The notes under the pieces were generated by a model, which was given only the letters and a program-made list of their open reading frames with translations, made no database searches and was not told the origin of the DNA. This document shows, in pieces, positions 1 to 7,040 of a stretch of 64,000 bases of DNA. The DNA lies in assembly GCA_947184155.2 (NCBI GenBank), contig CAMXCT020001840.1, positions 1 through 64,000 on the forward strand. The letters are read 5' to 3'. Positions within the stretch are counted from its first letter, which is position 1; each line of letters opens with the position of its first letter. The DNA is from Cladocopium goreaui (taxonomy: Eukaryota > Sar > Dinophyceae > Suessiales > Symbiodiniaceae). The translations under genes and the position numbers were made by a program.

Positions 1-110
1 GCATCATCATCATCGGGACCTTCCATGTCCACATTCTGTTGCTCTGATCCTGGGATGTGAGCGATCTTGTCCTTTCCAGCTACCCAGATGTAGCCATCGA
101 GCTTTGTAGA
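1..110 (-). pseudogene. Continuation of retroelement ORF3 in another frame
   Basis: From about position 110 to the left edge, the minus strand is open in a frame different from the ORF that stops at 80-82. It reads a protein-like stretch containing GYIWVAGKDKIAHIPG and ending in an acidic run. A single indel around 110-180 would join it to the ORF on its right. The coding part of the element therefore probably continues beyond the window. I do not recognise the product. Confidence 0.45.
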
Positions 111-1057
111 TGTGTGGAAGTCACCTGAACCGCATTCCCTGACCTTTGTCCTTGCTCTTGCAGATTGATGGAATGCTTCATGCTGAAAGAATTGATTGTA
201 GGCATGTTCAACAAGAATCTGTAGGATTGAGCTGTCAATTCCTTTCTGCTATCCACAAATTGTCGAAGCTTGTTCAAAGCAAAAACTGTGAAATGGCTAA
301 AGCTAGCAGGTGCTTCATCTTCATACAGATCGATTGCCATGATCATCATCTTTGTGGAAAACGAGAAATGCCGTTCAGGTTCAGGGATGACTGTTCTCTT
401 GTTCATGGGAACTGTAATTCCTTGGATAGTCATGTCATACCCATGAGTGTTCAACTCCAGTGCATCCAAAATGTTACCATCACGGTCCTTCTTTCTCTTG
501 CAGAAATCTCCCCAGAGTTTGTTGTTCTCTCTAATGAACTGATCAAGATGCTTAGTGTAAAAGACAAAGACTGCTTCTGAGAGATACTCCATGTCCTTCT
601 GTATTGCTAAGTCTCTTTCGTATAGCAAGAACTTCTCTCTCCATTCGTCTCTGTTGATACTGTGTCTGTCTTCCCAACCTGTTGGGGCAACTTGACCTCG
701 CATCCAGTCTGTCCAATATTGTCGACAAGAGTTCATGTAACCTTCCATGGCGTCAATGTTTCCTTCTCGATGGAAGTGTGCCAACATGCGTCCAATCTCC
801 CAAGCTCTTGTGAAGAGTAAGCATAGATGTCCTGTCCATGGTAACTTCTCCCAGTCTGAGCGAGTGATCGATTGTCTACGAAGTGCTATCTTTTGTGAAG
901 AGAGTAGTAGGCTCCATTCACGCAGAACTATCACTTTTTCTCCTGAGGAGTTCTTGATGAGTTCACCGCTCTCTTCTCTTGCACAGACAATACCTGCCTC
1001 ATACAGGACCCAGGGATTCGATGCAGAAATTGAACTTTTGGTAGCCTGTTCTACCAC
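80..1057 (-). pseudogene. Distal part of retroelement ORF3, unknown helical protein
   Basis: A 325-codon open stretch in the same frame as the Tpt1-like ORF to its right, separated from it by one TGA and 12 sense codons. The codon at 1055-1057 is GTG, not ATG, so this is better read as a continuation behind a nonsense codon than as a separate gene. The protein is rich in charged and aromatic residues, looks mostly helical and has no motif I recognise. It stops at a TAG (80-82), but the neighbouring frame stays open to the window edge, so the true end is probably further left. Function unknown; it could be a second domain of the ORF3 product or an env-position protein. Confidence 0.55.
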
Positions 1058-1093
1058 AGGGTCTTCAATATCATCTGGTGGATCTTCTGCTTC

Positions 1094-2902
1094 TCAGAGA
1101 TTGACAGCCTCTTCACCCATTGGGTCGTCATGGACGTCCACTGATGGCTCCTCTTGTTGATTGTCTTGAGCATCTTGTTGAGGATCATCATGTTGTGGTG
1201 ATTCTGGACTTCCTGATGAGGAGCGTTGTTGCTCCCATGCATCTTGAGGTTCCTCTCTTTCTTGAGAGCGTCCTCTTCTTGATGGCTGTTCATATGGATT
1301 TTCCATGGGTTCATCAGCCTGCGCAGATACCTCTCTTTCTTGAGAGCCTTCTGCTGCAGATACCTCTCTTTCTCGAGAGCCTTCTGCTGCTGCACCATAG
1401 ATTGATTCCACAATCGGGTCAAAGTCATTCTCGTTGCATAGTGGTGTACCAAAAACTAATCTTCCATAGTTTTGTGGAACCTGTTGACCCATGAACTCCC
1501 ATGCTGTGATTCTGACTTCTTCAGGAATGTCTTGTCCAGGAATAAATGTTGGACCTTTCTCCTTCATGACATGGTTCCATGTTGTATTGGTGTGCCATGA
1601 ACCACCTGTAACTGATGGAGGTAGAGAATGACCACGTCCTTGATGAACAACGTTACATGCAATGGTAGGGAGTTGTTCCTTGACATGGAGGTACTGGAAA
1701 GGAATGTCACCATGAAATAAAATGACACCATTCCTTGTCAGATAGAGTTGGTTGTCCACAATAAAACTTGGATCCAACACGAGGTACACTGGTCGCCTAT
1801 AGTTTCTTGGAGGCTTCGTGCCCTCTGCCATCCTTATGTAGCCCTGACCATTGTCATTGTGGTACATGAAGTGAACTGCATCCCTTCTGCCTTTTCCACT
1901 TCCTTTCACAAAGGTCTTCAGGCCTGATTGTTGAATGGAATCTAAATTCATGTAATCAGTGACATGAAAAATCCAGCCCAAACTCATAGCCTCATCATAT
2001 GTCAGTTGGTGGGGTGCCACAGTGGGATCGACAACTTGGTTGCTATGTCCTTGAAAAGCACCAAGACGAACGTCGAATGGATACTCTGCCATTGAGCTAT
2101 ATGGGTACCACTGCCATCTCATGGAGATCTCAACAAAGAAACGTTGTTTTGGATTACACAGTAACATAGCAGCAAAATCTGCTCCAGACATGTGATATTC
2201 CTTGGGATTGTCTCCTTGCATCTGATCAAACAGTAAGGAAATGTTCATAGCTCCACTGGCAGTGAATAACGTTTTGTCTCTGCAATGTCTCAACACATTG
2301 GATAGCCTCTTGCTACATGACATATAATAACTTCTCCTTGATGAGCTAGTCATGTCCACGTGGAAATCATTGCATCGTTCATCAAACCAGTTTTCTTCTG
2401 CCTGAGTTGTAAAGCCACAGAGATACTTCAGAAAACTTGAAGTCCATTTCAAAGATTCATCAAATTCTCCATGACTAGTTCCCCAGTGCAAAATCCATGC
2501 TATTGCGTCCATGAACATTTCATGTCTGTCAGTTGGTCTCATGTTGTGTGGACCCATCAATGTATGTAAATTGCGCTCTATCTTCTTCCTCACTTTCTCG
2601 TGAGCCTGAAACCAATCTGTTTGGCGCCTGTAATCATAGCAAAATGATAAATGATCCTCGTTGGGCAATGTCGATGGTGTTCGAAATTTGTCAGCTGGGA
2701 TTTCCTCTGATCTTCTCAGAGCATATCCATCAGCTGAATGTCTTCGACTAAAATCATAGCTTTGATGTTCTTGACCTCGAGTGTTCGATTGTGCCTGATC
2801 ACTAGATGATGCGGCTGAGGCCCTGTTCCACCGGCTAGAGCTCGACATGTTGAAGAAACAGTGCGATCCTCGAGACTCTGCCTTTTTTTGAGCCGCAGGC
2901 AC
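1094..2902 (-). CDS. Retroelement ORF3 with complete Tpt1/KptA-like RNA 2'-phosphotransferase domain
   Basis: About 602 codons, numbered from the GTG at 2900-2902; the first ATG is at 2846-2848. Residues about 195-405 carry the Tpt1/KptA motifs in order. SKRLSNVLRH (197-206) gives the Arg-His of the N-terminal lobe. NPKQRFFVEI (251-260) matches the conserved K-x-RF strand. VRLGAFQGHS (278-287) matches the R-A-n-Q-G-H-S motif. FHVTDYMNLDSIQQSGL (312-328) is the NAD-binding H-x-T...GL motif. GRRDAVHFM (338-346) and LTRNGVIL (388-395) complete the ADP-ribosyltransferase-like core. Known enzymes use NAD+ to remove an internal RNA 2'-phosphate, and some ADP-ribosylate RNA or DNA ends. The N-terminal 190 residues are unassigned; the C-terminal 100 are acidic with two short repeats. 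The frame is the same as pol, after a TGA-CTA stop. Role in the element is inferred. Confidence 0.82.
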   Translation of the reverse strand: MPAAQKKAESRGSHCFFNMSSSSRWNRASAASSSDQAQSNTRGQEHQSYDFSRRHSADGYALRRSEEIPADKFRTPSTLPNEDHLSFCYDYRRQTDWFQAHEKVRKKIERNLHTLMGPHNMRPTDRHEMFMDAIAWILHWGTSHGEFDESLKWTSSFLKYLCGFTTQAEENWFDERCNDFHVDMTSSSRRSYYMSCSKRLSNVLRHCRDKTLFTASGAMNISLLFDQMQGDNPKEYHMSGADFAAMLLCNPKQRFFVEISMRWQWYPYSSMAEYPFDVRLGAFQGHSNQVVDPTVAPHQLTYDEAMSLGWIFHVTDYMNLDSIQQSGLKTFVKGSGKGRRDAVHFMYHNDNGQGYIRMAEGTKPPRNYRRPVYLVLDPSFIVDNQLYLTRNGVILFHGDIPFQYLHVKEQLPTIACNVVHQGRGHSLPPSVTGGSWHTNTTWNHVMKEKGPTFIPGQDIPEEVRITAWEFMGQQVPQNYGRLVFGTPLCNENDFDPIVESIYGAAAEGSREREVSAAEGSQEREVSAQADEPMENPYEQPSRRGRSQEREEPQDAWEQQRSSSGSPESPQHDDPQQDAQDNQQEEPSVDVHDDPMGEEAVNL

Positions 2903-2917
2903 AAATTCAAAAAATAG

Positions 2918-5900
2918 TCAAGAATCCCTCAAGGTGTCACCTAACAGAAATACACCATGTCTGAAATCAACATGACTGCAAACTGTTGGCAACCATGACC
3001 TGAGGTAAGCCTTGTGTTCCAGTAATGATCTGAATGGTGGATGAGCATCAACTTCTTTAAGAACACCTTGTCGAACAGCATCGATAAGATTCTGAGGATT
3101 GGCAGATTTCTTGGTCAGACAATCGGCTAAACACCATTGAGTTCTGATATGTGACAAGTCAGCAATGGAACCTGAACACGCTTCTTTCCTAAGCATCTGA
3201 ATCATATGAATGGTCTCTTGTTGTTCAGGAACATGAGTAGTGCTGGCAGTAGTCACAAGATTGTTTGCATCAGTCCTCATATGAATCTCACTTGAAAGTC
3301 CAGTGATGTCCTTGATCAGTCCTCTCAACATTTGACATGTACCATAACACTTCATGAGTGCATACAACTCTGCAACAGTTGTGCTCAACGTGGTACGGTT
3401 GATTTTGGTTGATTCAAAGAAAATAAGAGAACCTCTGGTGTTTTTGCTCTTTTCCTTTCTCGGTTCAGCCATGAAAATAACCATTGCGCGCTGTGAGGAT
3501 TTGTCGCTGTTGTTCCTAAACGCTGCATCTGGCATTGCAACTAATCTAGGATCACCTTGCAGTGGCCAGAACATAAGTTCCATCGGGTCACCTACAATTT
3601 GCCTGCAAAGTTTGTTCAGCGTTTTGCAATCACCTATGGTGGGGGAAGCAGCGGCAGAAGCACAACGTGAAAACTGATAACATGACTGAAATTGGGTTCT
3701 TGATTGTAACCAGTTGATACTACCTAAGAGTGATCTGTAGGCAGTGTGGAGATCCTTGTCACATTTGTCTTCATCCTTCAAACCTTTTGGTATGACAACC
3801 TCAGTAAGTTCACTGACACAAAGTGATTGTTCAACAGTGATGTGTGATTTCTTCTTGGTCTTTTCATCAATGATCCATTTCACACGTTGACCAGTGAACA
3901 TCAAGTCATTCACATCTTCATGACCAATCTTGAATTGTGACTTGACAACTTTCTTGAACTTCTCCAGAAACTCTGGAGTTCCAGGAATGAACAAGTCGTC
4001 AACATGCAAACAACACATGCCAATAGGTTTTCTTCCCTTGGCATTACTGCCATTCACAGGGTCCATGAAGTGTTCCAAGAGTTGTTCAACAATCTCTGGT
4101 GTCAACTGTGGTGTCGTGGCAAGATAAGGACGCTCTGAAGGTAAGAAGACTGAAACAAGTACTTCAGCTTCTTCTTCCAAACTTGTGGAAACATTGTCCT
4201 TGTTCATGTCATGATTCATCTCAAGCAACCACCAGACTCCTTTCCTCTTCACAATAGAAGTTCTCAAGTGAAACTTCTTTCGATCATAATGTGAATCAGG
4301 AGTTCTCAAGGCTTTTGCACGATAGGCAACTTGAGCATCACCATTTTCAAAAGGATACCAACCAGACTTGTGTTCAACAGATTCCAAAAACTTCAACAAA
4401 GTTTCATCAACAACAGGAGTCCAAGCACAATCTTCAACCTTCTTCTCCTTGAACTCTTTCCTCTGTTTCCATGTTTGGGTTTTTTGATAGCAAGCTGAAA
4501 ACAATCTTTCTTCAACCAAAAGGGACTTATGAACTTCCTCAGCAATGTCGGAGGATTCATCACGCGTTTCCTCACTGTCTTGTGAGCTTACGTAGTATGT
4601 CACAGGTGCTGGTTCTGTTGCCTCAGAGTCAGCAAAGCTAACCTGTTTTGGCTCCTTGAAAGCACCATCATAGCATACATATGTACACCTGTCAGCTCTT
4701 GTAGGTTGAATACCAAGCGAAATCAGAAATTTGTCAAGGCGGTTCCACCATCTACGTGGTGCGTCCGCAAGTCCATAGACGGAACGAGTGCACAAACCAA
4801 CCAAGTAAGGAGGCAAACCAATGTCAGTAGGCAACTGAACATGGATAACGCGGCGGTCTAAGTCGTATGTTTCCCCCTGAAGGAGGGCAGTTTTCAAGTC
4901 TAAATGGAGTAAATCCCAGTACATCGAGGCTGCATGCTGAGATGCCACACGAAAACCATACCTGGTAGCAGTAGGACTGTCAGTCTGTAAGTCATACTTT
5001 TGAGCATCTTGAAAGCCTCTACATACCCATCTAGCCTTGAACTTCTTGAACTGTCCATCCTTATCAACTTTGATGGTAAGCACCCATCTGCCAGTGACAT
5101 AATTATCAATCTTATGACGTCTCTTGTCTCTGAAAGTCATGGCAGTGAAATCCAGAAAACTTCTGAATTCTTCAAGCTTGGCTTGTTTGATATCCTTAGC
5201 ATACTTTCTCAAAACTTCTTGAGTGATAACTGATTCTGCCTTTGGCTGCTTCTTTCCATTCTTGGCAAGATACTGTTCAAACTGTTTGAATCCAGTAACA
5301 TCGTATGAACCAAACTCAGGTGCAGCTTGGACCTTTGGTCCTAAAGGAACGAAAACAGTACCATCAACATTGACAAAATGAGAGTGGTCTGATGTGTAAG
5401 GTTCAGTGTCCACATCTTCTTCCTGAAGCTGAGCAATGTCATCCTCAGTCAAAACAGGAGTGTCGTCTGTTTCATATGGTTCTGTTTCATCATCATCATG
5501 TTGTGATGATACCAATTCTGGTGTTCCTTGTGAAGACTGCTGTTGCGCTGGCTGCGCAAAGTCACCTGGCGTAAACGATGTTGGGGTAGTAGTAGGCAAT
5601 GGAATTGTATTATCATGTGAACTTGAGGCAGTAGGATCATGTGAAGGTCCTTCATCTTCATCTTCATAAGGTTTCTGAGTAGGAACTGAAATTGGCTGAA
5701 CATGACCTGGTAATTGAACCTTTGGCCTCTTGATAATCACCTTTGCCTTTGCCTTTGGTAAAGCATCAGTAGAATCAGTTGAGATCTGTCTCTGTTTCCT
5801 TTGAACTCTGATAGGCTCTGACGTCGGATCAGGTCCTGGTGGTGAATCGTCATCTTGTCCAGGATCAGCAATCTCTTCGATTGGAATGTCAGGATTGGAA

Positions 5901-6451
5901 AACGGAGTTGATGGTGAACTTGGTTGATGTGTTTCCCCCGAGTCCTGTATTCCTGGCATATCCAAATCATCATCAGGTGGTGGTCCATAATCATCTGGAA
6001 TGATATACTCTTGATCATCATCATCACCTGGATCGGGTCCAGTATTGTAATCAGGTTGATTATCATCATCCAGAGGATCTTCTGGTTCATCACCACTCAA
6101 CATCTCATCATCATTTGGTGGAACATCACCATGCTGATCTGGATGAATGGGATCGTCACCATTTGGTGGTGTGCTACTTGAACTAGGAGGATCTTCAACT
6201 CTCCTTTTGATAGCACCAGTCGTTTCTCGTGAAAAGACGATCATACTCCATTCATGGATTTTGAACTGTTCATGATGTGGATACAACTGTGACACAAACA
6301 TGAAGTAAACATGATCATAGTCACCAGGTTTCCAAATGAGTAAGACAGCATCTTCAGGATGTTGAAACAAAGGATTCACTCTTCCATTAAGTTCCTCTGA
6401 ACACACTGCAATCTTCAAAGTACATTTGAGGCAATGTCTTCTTTCTGACAT
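2918..6451 (-). CDS. Copia pol: acidic linker, reverse transcriptase with insertion, RNase H
   Basis: 1177 codons. Residues 1-75 continue the methyltransferase-like region and residues 80-360 are a D/P/S/T-rich linker. RT begins near 452 (YVTGRWVLTIKVD) with the first catalytic Asp at 518 (LHLDLKTALLQG), RSVYGLADAPRRWW at 556-569 and the active-site motif HVDD at 816-819, where copia RTs usually have YVDD. About 215 residues separate YVCYDG from HVDD, far more than in ordinary copia RTs. RNase H covers about 970-1115 with D975, E1028, D1061 and D1110 as likely metal ligands. The product copies element RNA into cDNA. The frame differs from the ORF to its right; it ends in TGA followed by CTA, in frame with ORF3. 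Confidence 0.92.
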   Translation of the reverse strand: MSERRHCLKCTLKIAVCSEELNGRVNPLFQHPEDAVLLIWKPGDYDHVYFMFVSQLYPHHEQFKIHEWSMIVFSRETTGAIKRRVEDPPSSSSTPPNGDDPIHPDQHGDVPPNDDEMLSGDEPEDPLDDDNQPDYNTGPDPGDDDDQEYIIPDDYGPPPDDDLDMPGIQDSGETHQPSSPSTPFSNPDIPIEEIADPGQDDDSPPGPDPTSEPIRVQRKQRQISTDSTDALPKAKAKVIIKRPKVQLPGHVQPISVPTQKPYEDEDEGPSHDPTASSSHDNTIPLPTTTPTSFTPGDFAQPAQQQSSQGTPELVSSQHDDDETEPYETDDTPVLTEDDIAQLQEEDVDTEPYTSDHSHFVNVDGTVFVPLGPKVQAAPEFGSYDVTGFKQFEQYLAKNGKKQPKAESVITQEVLRKYAKDIKQAKLEEFRSFLDFTAMTFRDKRRHKIDNYVTGRWVLTIKVDKDGQFKKFKARWVCRGFQDAQKYDLQTDSPTATRYGFRVASQHAASMYWDLLHLDLKTALLQGETYDLDRRVIHVQLPTDIGLPPYLVGLCTRSVYGLADAPRRWWNRLDKFLISLGIQPTRADRCTYVCYDGAFKEPKQVSFADSEATEPAPVTYYVSSQDSEETRDESSDIAEEVHKSLLVEERLFSACYQKTQTWKQRKEFKEKKVEDCAWTPVVDETLLKFLESVEHKSGWYPFENGDAQVAYRAKALRTPDSHYDRKKFHLRTSIVKRKGVWWLLEMNHDMNKDNVSTSLEEEAEVLVSVFLPSERPYLATTPQLTPEIVEQLLEHFMDPVNGSNAKGRKPIGMCCLHVDDLFIPGTPEFLEKFKKVVKSQFKIGHEDVNDLMFTGQRVKWIIDEKTKKKSHITVEQSLCVSELTEVVIPKGLKDEDKCDKDLHTAYRSLLGSINWLQSRTQFQSCYQFSRCASAAASPTIGDCKTLNKLCRQIVGDPMELMFWPLQGDPRLVAMPDAAFRNNSDKSSQRAMVIFMAEPRKEKSKNTRGSLIFFESTKINRTTLSTTVAELYALMKCYGTCQMLRGLIKDITGLSSEIHMRTDANNLVTTASTTHVPEQQETIHMIQMLRKEACSGSIADLSHIRTQWCLADCLTKKSANPQNLIDAVRQGVLKEVDAHPPFRSLLEHKAYLRSWLPTVCSHVDFRHGVFLLGDTLRDS

Positions 6452-7040
6452 CTTGAAGTCCAGGAATCAGTTCAATGATTCTGGGGTCAGTTGATTCTCT
6501 GACACTGGCCTCTGTACTCCTTGGCAACTGATCAATCTTCCTCAATGTTTGAACAAGTAACTGAGTGGTAAATCTCTGTGGAAGAATGTGCTTCAACGGC
6601 ACTGGAATCGAGGTCTCAACATGATGCAAATCTTGCAACAAACACGAGCACTCAGGTTCACGGTCCAAAAACATTGACGTGCCACACAATGCTCCATCAT
6701 CAAAATGTTCCAACAGATCTTCAAACAAGAAACATTGTCTCATGTTCTGCAAAGGTACAAGTTGTGTGAACTGCGCAATGAATGAACACAAGTGAGATGG
6801 TAAGACCTTCCATTGTGGATCATTCCAAAGCTTCCCTTCTCTATTGAAGGCATGCTGTGGTTCCAACATGTCAAAGTCTTCATCATGATTGTAATACACA
6901 CGCAAGTTCTTGATTGAAGGATCACAACGACAGTAATTTGTCATGTCAAGGTTGAAACAACCAATGTGATACTTGATTCTGTCCTTTCTGAAATTTCTTC
7001 CAAGCCAAAAACTGAGCAAATCCTGAATCAGGTGGTGCAA
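6387..7040 (-). pseudogene. Pol fragment linking integrase ORF and RT ORF (C-terminal half of methyltransferase-like domain)
   Basis: A 217-codon open stretch that overlaps the end of the integrase ORF and the start of the RT ORF, each in a different frame. Its first roughly 25 codons shadow the integrase frame; from about GCFNLDMTNYC onward it reads as the real protein. Residues such as CRCDPSIKNLRVYYN and WKVLPSHLCSFIAQ resemble the C-terminal part of the methyltransferase-like module of the pol polyprotein. One indel on each side (about 6980-7010 and 6400-6450) would restore a single pol frame. I read it as part of one broken pol gene rather than a separate protein. Confidence 0.7.
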
